Part shown: positions 10,937-19,872 of the stretch, piece by piece
How positions within the stretch are numbered: position 1 is the stretch's first letter
Layout: the number at the start of each line of letters is the position of its first letter
Assembly (NCBI GenBank): GCA_017439405.1
Contig: JAFSJF010000083.1
Location: 1 to 48,431, forward strand
Origin: Bacteroidales bacterium
GTDB lineage: Bacteria > Bacteroidota > Bacteroidia > Bacteroidales > F082
Length of the DNA stretch: 48,431 bases
Reading direction: 5' to 3'
Position numbers and translations under genes: made by a program
The notes under the pieces: model-generated
Seen by the model: only the letters and a program-made list of their open reading frames with translations
Databases searched by the model: none
Told to the model about the DNA's origin: nothing

Positions 10937-10952
10937 TGTTTCCCGTGAAACA
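10937..10952. promoter_or_regulatory. parS-like 16-mer upstream of mnmG
   Basis: TGTTTCCCGTGAAACA differs at a single position from the widely conserved ParB-binding consensus TGTTNCACGTGAAACA. It lies 8 bases before the mnmG start codon. A second one-mismatch copy lies just after mnmG at 12842. ParB binding is inferred from sequence only. No parA or parB is in the window. Confidence 0.55.
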
Positions 10953-10960
10953 CTGAAAAA

Positions 10961-12835
10961 ATGTATTTCGAACCGTATGATATCATCGTTGTAGGTGCCG
11001 GTCATGCCGGATGCGAAGCGGCAGCAGCAGCAGCCAACATGGGCAGCAGGGTCCTGCTCGTCACGATGGACCTACGCCTGATGGCTTCCATGTCGTGCAA
11101 TCCAGCCATGGGTGGCATCGCCAAAGGACAGATTGTGCGTGAAATCGACGCTATGGGCGGCTATTCGGGCATCGTCAGCGACCGCACCATGATACAGTTC
11201 CGGATGCTTAACAAGTCGAAAGGTCCCGCTATGTGGAGTCCGCGCTGCCAAAGTGACAAGATGATGTTCTCCGCCGAATGGCGACACATATTAGAACAAA
11301 CGCCCAACCTCGACTTCTGGCAAGACACCGTGACGGGTCTACTCTTCAATGGCGACCAAATCAAAGGCGTGAAAACCATAATGGGCGGAGAAATCGAAAG
11401 CAAAGCCGTCATCCTCACCAACGGCACTTTCCTCAACGGTTTGATCCATATCGGCGAGCTGCATTTTGCCGGAGGCAGAATGGGCGAGGTGGCCAGCCAT
11501 GGCATCACGGAACAATTGAAAGAAGTCGGTTTCGAAGCCAAGCGACTGAAAACCGGCACACCCGTACGCATCGACGGTAGAACCATAGATTTCAGCAAAC
11601 TCATCGAGCAAAAAGGCGATGATGAAGTGGTCGGATTTTCGTATAACGAGCCCTTCAGAATCCAAAGGCAAAGAAGTTGCTGGATTGCGCATACTTCATT
11701 GAAAGTACACGAAACCCTGCGCAAAGGCTTCAAATATTCGCCCATGTTCAATGGCCGCATACAAGGTGTCGGACCACGTTATTGTCCAAGCATTGAAGAC
11801 AAAATTGAGCGCTTTTCAGACAAGGACAGTCATCAACTTTTCGTTGAACCTGAGGGCTGGGACACGGTTGAATACTACCTGAACGGCTTCAGCTCCTCAC
11901 TTCCCGATTACATCCAATACGAAGCGCTCAGACAAATCGAAGGCTTCGAGAATGCAAAGATTTTCCGACCTGGTTACGCCATCGAATACGATTATTTCCC
12001 ACCAGAGCAGCTTCATCATTCATTAGAAACACGCTTGATACACGGACTGTATTTTGCCGGACAAATCAATGGCACAACGGGATACGAAGAAGCAGCCTGC
12101 CAAGGTTTGATGGCGGGAATCAATGCCAGCCTGCAACTCAAAGACGAAAAGCCATTAGTGCTAACAAGAACACAGGCCTATATTGGAGTACTTATCGACG
12201 ACCTCATCACCAAAGGCGTTGACGAACCCTACAGAATGTTTACGAGTAGGGCAGAATACCGCATACTACTCCGACAAGACAACGCCGATGCCAGACTGAC
12301 GGAATTGTCATACCAACTCGGCATTGCCAAAGAAGACAGATATAAGCATTATCAAGAAAAACGAAACATTGTTGAAGAGATAAAGAAAACTTTGGATGAA
12401 ACAAGCGTTTATCCTGAAGAAATCAACAGTCTGTTGATAGCGAAAGAAAGCGCAACCATAGACCAAAAAACGCGGGCCGCACAACTTCTCTTGCGCCCAC
12501 AACTCACATTGAACGATATAATTGAAGCAATAGAACCCCACAAACAACGTTATGACAAGAACGATAGACTGACAAAAGAATGCTTGGAAGAAGCGGAAAT
12601 CGAAATCAAATATGAGAGCTATATAAGCAAGGAATACGAATTAGCTGAGAAACTGAACCGCTTGGAAAAAGTAAAACTACCGGAAAACTTCGATTACCAT
12701 ACGATAAAATCACTTTCATACGAATCGAGGGAAAAACTCAACAAATATAAACCCGAGACACTCGGACAGGCCTCAAGAATCAGTGGCATTTCGCCAGCAG
12801 ATATCAACGTATTGGCCATATTTTTAGGAAGATAG
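10961..12835 (+). CDS. mnmG: tRNA U34 carboxymethylaminomethyl-modifying enzyme MnmG
   Basis: FAD-dependent partner of MnmE; together they install the cmnm5 group on wobble uridine 34 of several tRNAs. The 624-residue protein has the expected length. Residues 6-20 hold the dinucleotide motif (VVGAGHAGCEAA), followed by the hallmark SCNPAMGGIAKGQIVREIDAMGG region, KTGTPVRIDG, and the later GQINGTTGYEEAACQGL flavin-binding segment. The C-terminal helical domain that binds MnmE and tRNA is intact. The gene is bracketed by two parS-like sites. In many bacteria mnmG (gidA) sits near the chromosomal origin, which fits. mnmA, acting on the same nucleotide, is 21 kb away. Confidence 0.97.
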   Translation: MYFEPYDIIVVGAGHAGCEAAAAAANMGSRVLLVTMDLRLMASMSCNPAMGGIAKGQIVREIDAMGGYSGIVSDRTMIQFRMLNKSKGPAMWSPRCQSDKMMFSAEWRHILEQTPNLDFWQDTVTGLLFNGDQIKGVKTIMGGEIESKAVILTNGTFLNGLIHIGELHFAGGRMGEVASHGITEQLKEVGFEAKRLKTGTPVRIDGRTIDFSKLIEQKGDDEVVGFSYNEPFRIQRQRSCWIAHTSLKVHETLRKGFKYSPMFNGRIQGVGPRYCPSIEDKIERFSDKDSHQLFVEPEGWDTVEYYLNGFSSSLPDYIQYEALRQIEGFENAKIFRPGYAIEYDYFPPEQLHHSLETRLIHGLYFAGQINGTTGYEEAACQGLMAGINASLQLKDEKPLVLTRTQAYIGVLIDDLITKGVDEPYRMFTSRAEYRILLRQDNADARLTELSYQLGIAKEDRYKHYQEKRNIVEEIKKTLDETSVYPEEINSLLIAKESATIDQKTRAAQLLLRPQLTLNDIIEAIEPHKQRYDKNDRLTKECLEEAEIEIKYESYISKEYELAEKLNRLEKVKLPENFDYHTIKSLSYESREKLNKYKPETLGQASRISGISPADINVLAIFLGR

Positions 12836-12841
12836 CCTCAT

Positions 12842-12857
12842 TGTTCCACATGAAACA
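12842..12857. promoter_or_regulatory. parS-like 16-mer downstream of mnmG
   Basis: TGTTCCACATGAAACA matches TGTTNCACGTGAAACA except for one G to A change at position 9. It lies between the mnmG stop and the start of the methyltransferase at 12867. Together with 10937-10952 it frames mnmG with a spacing of 1.9 kb. Confidence 0.5.
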
Positions 12858-12866
12858 CAAAAGAAA

Positions 12867-13745
12867 ATGAAAACAATTTGTCCTTGGTGCGGCTCAAGCA
12901 AAGCAGAAATTAAGATGGAGGTGAAAGACGAATTCTTGAGCCAAGAAGAATTCCATCTATGTGAATGCACAAATTGTGGCATGCTTTATACCATGCCACG
13001 TCCTAGCAAAGATAAAATAGGCGAATACTACAAATCTGACAAATACTATAGTCATCAGGAGAACAAATCTGGTTTTATTCCAAAATTGTATGAGTTGGTG
13101 AAGTCTTTCAACGTCAAGAACAAATTCAATATGGCGACAAAAGGGAAAACAATTGGGAAACTACTTGACATAGGCTGCGGCGTAGGCGATTTTATACACA
13201 CTGCAGAGCAAAAAGGCTGGGATTGTGTCGGCGTAGAACCTTCAGACGAGGCGAAAAACATTGCGAAAAGCAGAACCAAAGGCAACATCATCGATAGTGA
13301 AAAGCTAGAGCAAATCCAAGACCAAAACTTCGATGTAATCACCATGTGGCATGTGCTGGAACATGTCGATGACATAAAGTGGCAAGTCAACCAATTGCAA
13401 AGGCTTATAAAAGACGATGGCAGGATTGTCATCGCTGTGCCAAACTACAAATCATATGACAGCGAATTTTACCAGCAGCATTGGGCTGCCTACGATGTGC
13501 CACGACACTTGAATCATTTTGATAAGATGATAATAGCTAAAATATTCAAATCCAAAGAATTAAGACTTATAAATACCGAAAAGTTAGTGTGGGATTCCTA
13601 TTACATTTCGTATATAAGCGAACAATATATGCAACACTCTTTGGCATTAATGCGAGGTGTTTGGAGAGGATTGATTTCAAACTGCAAGGCAAGGCACACA
13701 GGAGAATGGTCAAGTATGGTCTATATATTTGAGAAAATCCACTAA
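12867..13745 (+). CDS. class I SAM-dependent methyltransferase with N-terminal zinc-finger-like motif
   Basis: Probable methyltransferase of unknown substrate, 292 residues. The N-terminus has four cysteines arranged CPWCGS and CECTNCG, as in Methyltransf_23-type proteins that act on sugars or secondary metabolites. Motif I is LLDIGCGVGDF at about 92-102, followed by GVEPSDEA and the post-motif MWHVLEHVDD. The AVPNYKSYDSEFY and AAYDVPRHLNHF blocks are typical of the Methyltransf_23 group. It follows mnmG by 31 bases on the same strand with only the parS-like site between. The segment is more AT-rich than its upstream neighbours. Confidence 0.8.
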   Translation: MKTICPWCGSSKAEIKMEVKDEFLSQEEFHLCECTNCGMLYTMPRPSKDKIGEYYKSDKYYSHQENKSGFIPKLYELVKSFNVKNKFNMATKGKTIGKLLDIGCGVGDFIHTAEQKGWDCVGVEPSDEAKNIAKSRTKGNIIDSEKLEQIQDQNFDVITMWHVLEHVDDIKWQVNQLQRLIKDDGRIVIAVPNYKSYDSEFYQQHWAAYDVPRHLNHFDKMIIAKIFKSKELRLINTEKLVWDSYYISYISEQYMQHSLALMRGVWRGLISNCKARHTGEWSSMVYIFEKIH

Positions 13746-13897
13746 ATTGAAAATTTGGCAGCTTTTAGGCGTTTATGGGCATTTTTGTGCAAAAACGAAA
13801 TAGGATCGGGTGAGTAAGAAAAATGCCGTTAGAATGAAATTTTACAACTTCTTCATTATCAATCAAAAAAATCAGATTTCGCATTTTTTAACAACAA

Positions 13898-16882
13898 ATG
13901 ATAGACAACAAGAAAAAAAGAATTGGCCTAATCCTCATCATCATAGGAACAGTCCTATTACTAGTCATGGGCTTGTTGTTTCGTTATTCCTTGTCCGAAG
14001 CCAAGCTCTACAAGTATATACAGCATTCAGTTCTAAAAAATGAGCTTGAGTTGCAACAACTCATCGATAAGGATTTGGATCACGATGAATTGGAAAAGTC
14101 GGGGACAGGGCTTTTCGTCTTTGCAAACGATACCTTGGTCTTCTGGAATCGCAATGACGTAAGTCCACGACTAATGAAACGCAAGACAGAAATCGGGCAC
14201 GACACAATTTGCCGACTGCTTTCGGGCGATTATTTCATCAAGTCGTATCAAAACGAAACGATAAAATATTTCATATTCAAACGCTTGAACACAGCATATC
14301 AAATTGAAAACCAGTATTTTGAAAACCGATGCTGGGAAACGCCCAATTTCATTAAGGTTAACGTCAGATTCGATATGGATGCGGATGGATATTCAATCAA
14401 GGACGCAACTGGCAAAACGCTCGCGAATTGCCTAATCGTAGATAAACCAACACTACGCAGCCCTTACAATTACTGGTGGATATCTGCCGTCATGCTGCTC
14501 ATCAGTGGATCAATACTCTTCATTGGACGTGAGAAAAAGAAAGCACGGAAAGTTCGCTCGACTCACATTGAAATCAGCGTCGCAACCATTGTCGCCATAT
14601 CCACCATAGCCACATACATTTACCATAGAATTGAAACACGACGAGAAAACGACAACATGGTAAAAGCCGCAGAAAGCCTTGCAAAGAAGAGGGACGAAGG
14701 ATTCGAAACGGCGTTTGGCCAATTCACCGAAAGAATCAAGGAAGACAATGGAGTTCGAGCCATGCTATTCTCGGAGAGCAATGTATTGGCCGACGTGATT
14801 CTTGGCTATTCCCAAGAACTGCTCTTCGACGAAACGATGAAAGGATACGTCACTTCACTCACCGTATGCGTGCCAGACGAAGAAATCAACATACAGCCAG
14901 AAGACATTATCACCAACTGTGACAACTACTTCATCGAAAAACTATCCAACACCAACCAAAAAAAGTTAGGTGATGGGTTGTATTTCATTGATTACTACAC
15001 TCTTGACCCAAACTATCTTGGCAAAATCAGCATCTTTTCAGAGGACAGTCTCCAACAGAAAACGCTCTATTTCGAGTTCTACAAACCCATGGCTCCAGAA
15101 GGTTTCGGGTTTCCTCAGATGCTTCAGGAAGCCAAAAGCCAAAAGCCCTACGACTATTCTGTGGCCAACTTTCGGGACAACATACTGGTTTACAAATACG
15201 GCAAATACATCTACCCCAACTTCCTAAGCAGCCTCAACATCAAAAACAGAGGTTTTAGCATTGATGGCAACTACAAGCACTACACCATTAAGGAAAATGA
15301 AGGCAATGCGTTGGTAGTCAGTGTTCCTCAAAAAAGCTTTACCCAAATCGCAGCACCATTCGCCTTGATTTTCATTGGCCTTCTCGTACCCTACCTGATA
15401 GTCGTATGGCTAATGAAACCCAAGCAACGTGACCAAAGGAGAGACAGGACACTACGTCAACGACTGCAAAGCATCATACTGATGACTTTGGGCGTTTCGG
15501 CCTTCGCAGTGGTGCCGTTTTCGCTGTTGTATATCCGCAACATCTACAACCAGAAAACCACCGACGCACAATTTGAGACCACCCGAACCGTCGCAACCGA
15601 GTTGCAAAACGACATCGACTTTGGAAATTTGCTGCAAACCGCGTCGAGAGACACATGGACCGACATCATGCAACATTATTCAGCCACATTCTTCACAGAC
15701 CTGAACCTTTACAACCTAAACGGAAGACTGATGGCCACAACACGACCCGAAATCTACGAAATGCACCTGCAAGCACCCATAATGAATGCCGATGCCTACC
15801 AAAGCATGCACCGCAACAAAGCGCTGTATTACACCCATAAGGAAAAGTTGGGTAAAGGAATCTATGAATCAGCCTACATACCGATAAACGATGGGAACGG
15901 CAATACCTTGGCCTATCTGAACACCCCCTATTTCTCAAGTGCCACCGACCTGAACAATGAAATCGTGAACTTCATCCTCACATATCTCAACATCATCCTA
16001 ATCATCCTCGGGGTGGCATTGATTGTCGTCCTGCGCCTAACCAAACGACTGACAGAACCTTTGTCGTTGATACAAGAGAACATGAGAGGCGTGAAAATCG
16101 ACCAAAAGAACGAGCCAATTGAATGGAAGAGGAACGATGAAATCGGGGCATTGGTGAAGCAATACAACCAACTCATCGTCGAATTGGAGAAAAGCGCCGC
16201 CGAACTGAAACGCACCACGGCAGAATCGGCCTGGCGCGGCGTAGCCAGGCAAGTGGCACATGAAATCAAGAATTCGCTAACACCAATGCGGTTGAGTGTA
16301 CAAATGCTGCAACGCAACATCGAGAACGGCAAAGCCACACCAGATCAGACACAACGCACAGCCAACACATTGATTGAGCAAATCGACGCGCTTTCCGACA
16401 TCGCCACATCATTCTCGACCTACGCCAAAATGCCCGAAAACCACCCGCAGCTTTTGGATTTGGCCGAGTTGGTCGGAAACGTGGTAAACCTCTACGACAA
16501 CGAAGAGAATATAGAATTTGCTTTCCATTACGACAAGACGAAAGACCACACATTCAACGGCGACAAAACCAACCTGAACAGCGCTGTTGGCAATTTGATC
16601 AAAAACGCAGTGCAAGCCATAGGAACGAAGCAAAACGGCCGCATCGAGGTAACACTGAAATCGGAAGGCAATAGTTTTGTCATTAGTGTCAAAGACAACG
16701 GAAAAGGCATCAAGGAAGAATACAAAAGCCAAATCTTCTTACCCAATTTTACCACCAAGACAGGAGGCTCGGGCGTAGGGCTATCGCTGACTTACAACAT
16801 CGTGCAGGCCGCAGGAGGTACCATCTCGTTTGAAAGCACGGAAGGGCAGGGGGCAATATTTGAAATAGTGTTACCTAAATGA
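13898..16882 (+). CDS. very large NtrY-like sensor histidine kinase
   Basis: Membrane-bound histidine kinase of 994 residues. Predicted membrane segments lie at about 9-29, 193-211, 224-243, 482-507, 522-547 and 686-715. They leave extracytoplasmic regions between 30 and 192, 244 and 481, and 548 and 685, none of which I recognise as a known sensor fold. A HAMP-like linker follows the last segment. The phosphorylated histidine is at about 788 in VAHEIKNSLTPM, a sequence typical of NtrY/NtrB-type kinases. The ATPase domain shows the N box (NLIKNAVQAI), G1 (DNGKGI) and G2 (GGSGVGLSLTYNIV). No response regulator is adjacent, so it is an orphan in this window. The start is the first in-frame ATG after the 152-base gap following 13745. 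Confidence 0.88.
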   Translation: MIDNKKKRIGLILIIIGTVLLLVMGLLFRYSLSEAKLYKYIQHSVLKNELELQQLIDKDLDHDELEKSGTGLFVFANDTLVFWNRNDVSPRLMKRKTEIGHDTICRLLSGDYFIKSYQNETIKYFIFKRLNTAYQIENQYFENRCWETPNFIKVNVRFDMDADGYSIKDATGKTLANCLIVDKPTLRSPYNYWWISAVMLLISGSILFIGREKKKARKVRSTHIEISVATIVAISTIATYIYHRIETRRENDNMVKAAESLAKKRDEGFETAFGQFTERIKEDNGVRAMLFSESNVLADVILGYSQELLFDETMKGYVTSLTVCVPDEEINIQPEDIITNCDNYFIEKLSNTNQKKLGDGLYFIDYYTLDPNYLGKISIFSEDSLQQKTLYFEFYKPMAPEGFGFPQMLQEAKSQKPYDYSVANFRDNILVYKYGKYIYPNFLSSLNIKNRGFSIDGNYKHYTIKENEGNALVVSVPQKSFTQIAAPFALIFIGLLVPYLIVVWLMKPKQRDQRRDRTLRQRLQSIILMTLGVSAFAVVPFSLLYIRNIYNQKTTDAQFETTRTVATELQNDIDFGNLLQTASRDTWTDIMQHYSATFFTDLNLYNLNGRLMATTRPEIYEMHLQAPIMNADAYQSMHRNKALYYTHKEKLGKGIYESAYIPINDGNGNTLAYLNTPYFSSATDLNNEIVNFILTYLNIILIILGVALIVVLRLTKRLTEPLSLIQENMRGVKIDQKNEPIEWKRNDEIGALVKQYNQLIVELEKSAAELKRTTAESAWRGVARQVAHEIKNSLTPMRLSVQMLQRNIENGKATPDQTQRTANTLIEQIDALSDIATSFSTYAKMPENHPQLLDLAELVGNVVNLYDNEENIEFAFHYDKTKDHTFNGDKTNLNSAVGNLIKNAVQAIGTKQNGRIEVTLKSEGNSFVISVKDNGKGIKEEYKSQIFLPNFTTKTGGSGVGLSLTYNIVQAAGGTISFESTEGQGAIFEIVLPK

Positions 16883-16912
16883 GCTTAAGGCTGGTTGATT
16901 TGAAAAAATGCT

Positions 16913-16920
16913 TAATTTTG
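16913..16920 (+). promoter_or_regulatory. putative -7 box for the flippase
   Basis: TAATTTTG followed by C, 22 bases before the ATG at 16943. A TTTG occurs at 16899, but it is too close for a canonical -33 element. Confidence 0.5.
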
Positions 16921-16942
16921 CGCCTGAAAGCGAAACAAAACC

Positions 16943-18454
16943 ATGGCTGACAACAAACTAGGATCCTTAGCGAAACAGACCGCAATCTACGGCCTAAGCA
17001 GCATCGTCGGCAGGTTCTTAAACTACCTGCTCGTACCTATCCATACCCACCGTATGGCCGCCGAATCAGGCGGTTACGGCATCGTTACCAACTTGTATGC
17101 CTACACTGCACTGCTTCTTGTCATCCTCACTTTCGGCATGGAAACCACCTTTTTCCGCTTTTCCAACAAGGAAAACGTGAACCCCGACAAGGCTTTCTCA
17201 ACAGCTGGTCTCTCAGTGGGCTTGGTTGCACTAATATTCCTCATCTTGGTGTCCTTGTTCCTGAAACCCATCGCCGGAGCCTTGGATTATGCCTTACACC
17301 CCGAATTCGTGGAAATCATGGCTATCATCGTGGCTTTCGATGCGTTCCAGTCCATCCTGTTCGCACGTCTTCGATACGAGAACCGCCCCATCAAGTTCAT
17401 GACGCTGAAACTTTCCTTCATCGTTTTGAGCCTCCTTCTCAACCTGTTCATTTTCTATCTGGCTCCTTCCCTCAAAGATCACTATCCCGGCATGATGGAA
17501 TGGTATCATGCCAGTTATCAGGTGGGCTATATCTTCATTGCCAACTTGATCTGCACGACGTTGGTGTTTTCCGGTTTTGTCCCCGAAATCAAGAAACTGC
17601 GTTCAGGCATCGACCTCAAATTGCTGAAACAAATGCTGAAATACACTTGGCCCATCTTGCTCTTAGGCTTGGCCGGCATACTCAACCAAGTGGCCGACAA
17701 GATCGTGTTCAAGAAAATCGTTCCGGGAATCGAGGGCGAAGAACAACTTGGCATCTATGGCGCCTGCGTGAAGATTGCAATGATTATGGCCATGATCACG
17801 CAAGCCTTCCGCTATGCCTACGAGCCTTTCGTATTCGGGGGCAAGCGCGACACCGAAGACAAGGCCACCCAAGCCAAGGTGATGAAATACTTCATCATCT
17901 TCACACTGCTGGCCTTCCTCGCTATAGTGATGTATATGCCTCTTTTGCAGTACCTTGTCGGCGCCGACTACCGTGAGGGCTTGCGAGTCATCCCTATCGT
18001 GATGATGGCCGAAATCTTCATGGGCATCTATTTCAACCTATCGTTTTGGTACAAACTTATCGACGAGACGTGGTGGGGAGCCATTTTCTCTGCCATTGGT
18101 TGCATAGTGCTGTTGGCCATCAATTTCATCTTCGTGCCGAAATACAGCTACATGGCTTGCGCTTGGGGCGGCTTTGCGGGATATGGGGTCTGCATGGTAT
18201 TGTCGTATTTCGTCGGGCAGAAAAAGTCGCCGATACCATACGACTTGAAGTCGGCATTCATTTATTTCGCCCTCGCCGTCGCTTTGTTCGCCGTGCAAAA
18301 AAACATCCACATCGAGAGCACCATATGGACTTTGGTTGTCAACACGGGATTGTTGCTGGTGTTCCTTGCCTTCATCTGCTGGATGGAGAAGGACTTGGTG
18401 GAGTGCGTTACAGGTTGGATAAGAAAAAGGATAGGAAAACCTACCGCTGGTTAG
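16943..18454 (+). CDS. polysaccharide (Wzx/MVF-type) flippase
   Basis: Predicted lipid-linked oligosaccharide translocase of the MOP superfamily, 503 residues, with about 14 hydrophobic segments throughout. The N-terminus (LAKQTAIYGLSSIVGRFLNYLLVPIH) is characteristic of polysaccharide biosynthesis flippases, with the early GGYGIVTNLYAY loop also conserved. It would move undecaprenyl- or polyprenyl-linked sugar units across the inner membrane. It has its own TAnnTTTG box and no glycosyltransferases beside it, unlike most Wzx genes, which sit in O-antigen or capsule clusters. A role in peptidoglycan lipid II transport cannot be excluded. Confidence 0.85.
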   Translation: MADNKLGSLAKQTAIYGLSSIVGRFLNYLLVPIHTHRMAAESGGYGIVTNLYAYTALLLVILTFGMETTFFRFSNKENVNPDKAFSTAGLSVGLVALIFLILVSLFLKPIAGALDYALHPEFVEIMAIIVAFDAFQSILFARLRYENRPIKFMTLKLSFIVLSLLLNLFIFYLAPSLKDHYPGMMEWYHASYQVGYIFIANLICTTLVFSGFVPEIKKLRSGIDLKLLKQMLKYTWPILLLGLAGILNQVADKIVFKKIVPGIEGEEQLGIYGACVKIAMIMAMITQAFRYAYEPFVFGGKRDTEDKATQAKVMKYFIIFTLLAFLAIVMYMPLLQYLVGADYREGLRVIPIVMMAEIFMGIYFNLSFWYKLIDETWWGAIFSAIGCIVLLAINFIFVPKYSYMACAWGGFAGYGVCMVLSYFVGQKKSPIPYDLKSAFIYFALAVALFAVQKNIHIESTIWTLVVNTGLLLVFLAFICWMEKDLVECVTGWIRKRIGKPTAG

Positions 18455-18515
18455 GGTCCATGCGTTGATTATACATTTCTTCGACAAAAACCAGAACAAT
18501 TATGGCAAAAAAGCA

Positions 18516-18523
18516 TAAATTTG
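18516..18523 (+). promoter_or_regulatory. putative -7 box for the 18580-23264 gene set
   Basis: TAAATTTG followed by C, 56 bases before the ATG at 18580. It is the only such box found ahead of the four exported-protein genes. Confidence 0.5.
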
Positions 18524-18579
18524 CAATTTAATTCCCAAAACACCGTTATTAGCAATTGAACAGACAGAATCAAACAACA

Positions 18580-19215
18580 ATGAAAAACAAACTCACAACC
18601 GTCATCATGGTGCTCCTTGCCGTGTTCGTCACCCTCGGAGGCACCACAAGCTGCAAGAGCAAGAAACAACTGGCCAAGGAAGCCGCCGAGGCCGAGTACA
18701 AGTCGCGGGTGGAACAGGCCGTCAAAGACCTGAACGCCATCCTTGACGACGAAACCCTATGGACCCTTGAGGAAAAGGAAGCCCGCGTGCAGACCATCAA
18801 GGACTGGAACCTGCAAAACGCGGAAGTCGATGACCTTCTCTTTCAAGTGGAGAAGAAGCTCGCCCGCGAGCGTGCCCAAAAGGAAGAAGAAGAACGCGAC
18901 AAGAACGAGCAACAGCAGCAAACACAATCGACCAACGCCACGCTTGAGGGCAACTTCGGAAGCATAGCCCGAGCCGGAAGTGCCACACAGGCCAATCGCA
19001 TCATCAACGAGACCTTGGGCATGTTCGAGTCGGCCAACACGCCCGTTCTCATCATCATCAAGCAAAACCAAGGCTTCAACGACTACGACCGCCCGACCAC
19101 CATCGAGAAATATCTCAACTACGTGAAAGACCAAAAGAAGGCCACAGAAAAAGTCTTTGACATCAAATACAACTCCAACGGAAAAATCAACGAACTTGAA
19201 CTGATAAAGAAATGA
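18580..19215 (+). CDS. predicted lipoprotein, unknown function
   Basis: 211 residues, not recognised. A hydrophobic signal of about 20 residues is followed by a lipobox-like TTSC and then KSKKQLAKEAA. The residues after the cysteine are basic, so the acidic surface-export signal of Bacteroidota lipoproteins is absent; a periplasmic-facing lipoprotein is more likely. Residues 35-110 are charged and helical with a Glu/Gln/Arg-rich stretch (KEEEERDKNEQQQQTQ). The tail is a short compact domain with IIKQNQGFNDYDRPTTI. The frame opens at a TTG at 18556, but the ATG at 18580 directly precedes a proper signal sequence. Its stop overlaps the next start by 4 bases, so the genes are coupled. Confidence 0.75.
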   Translation: MKNKLTTVIMVLLAVFVTLGGTTSCKSKKQLAKEAAEAEYKSRVEQAVKDLNAILDDETLWTLEEKEARVQTIKDWNLQNAEVDDLLFQVEKKLARERAQKEEEERDKNEQQQQTQSTNATLEGNFGSIARAGSATQANRIINETLGMFESANTPVLIIIKQNQGFNDYDRPTTIEKYLNYVKDQKKATEKVFDIKYNSNGKINELELIKK

Positions 19216-19787
19216 AAAAGATCATTGCCACACTAGCCATCGTCATGTGCCTTGCAGGCGCAGCCATGGCCCAAGATGAACTGAGTCCCGAACGCAAGCA
19301 GGCCATCGACAGCCTCGCCTTGGAAAAAGTGAGAGACCTGAGCAAATACATCAAGATAGCAGGCTCGAAAGACACGCCCTTCAGCGAAGCCAACCGCGTC
19401 ATCGACCGCGCCGAGGAACTCTTCATGAGCGACGCAGAGATAGGCGTTTCGTCGGTCAGCTCCAACCAAATCACCTACTACCGCGTACGCAAGTATTTCG
19501 AGCACTTGATGCGCTTGAACTACGACCGCGTGGAGATTGAGTGGTACAACATCGAATACGTCAGCGACCTCCAACGCCAGCCCGACGGCACCTATGTGGG
19601 TGTCATCACAATCTTCCAGACTTTCCGTGGCTACGACGCCGAAGGCAACATCGAATACAAGGACACCACGAAGAAAGACATCACGGTCTATGTGAAGCGC
19701 AAGGAAACCCAAATCGGAGGCCGCACCATCGGCTTCTGGGACGTGCTTTTAGGCGACATGCGCGTGAAAGAGACATCGAACAGATAA
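19212..19787 (+). CDS. exported protein, unknown function
   Basis: 191 residues with a clear signal peptide ending near AMAQDE. The mature part begins with a helical stretch. A compact alpha/beta domain follows with WYNIEYVSDLQRQPDGTYVG, FQTFRGYDAEGNI and a closing GFWDVLLGDMRV. It could resemble small NTF2-like or SH3-like periplasmic domains, but I do not recognise a family. It overlaps the upstream lipoprotein gene by 4 bases (ATGA). It is separated from the downstream member of the cluster by a nested inverted repeat at 19791-19859. Confidence 0.75.
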   Translation: MKKIIATLAIVMCLAGAAMAQDELSPERKQAIDSLALEKVRDLSKYIKIAGSKDTPFSEANRVIDRAEELFMSDAEIGVSSVSSNQITYYRVRKYFEHLMRLNYDRVEIEWYNIEYVSDLQRQPDGTYVGVITIFQTFRGYDAEGNIEYKDTTKKDITVYVKRKETQIGGRTIGFWDVLLGDMRVKETSNR

Positions 19788-19790
19788 TTT

Positions 19791-19859
19791 GACCATGACT
19801 AGTGACCCAGACCCTGACATGCCTTTTGGTGAAGCCTGTCAGGGTCAGGGTTCATGGTC
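19791..19859. repeat. nested inverted repeat (two-tier hairpin) inside the exported-protein cluster
   Basis: The outer arms GACCATGA (19791-19798) and TCATGGTC (19852-19859) enclose the inner arms GACCCTGACA (19810-19819) and TGTCAGGGTC (19837-19846), with a 17-base loop. Both pairs are perfect. The structure fills the 85-base gap between two genes and is not followed by a T run, so it looks more like a transcript-processing or stability element than a classical terminator. Confidence 0.7.
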
Positions 19860-19872
19860 TGGGTAAAAAAAC

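Noticed and set aside
12836-12866. rho-independent terminator after mnmG
   Set aside because: The inverted repeat here is the 16-mer parS-like site without a T tract or strong stem; ParB-site similarity is the better reading.
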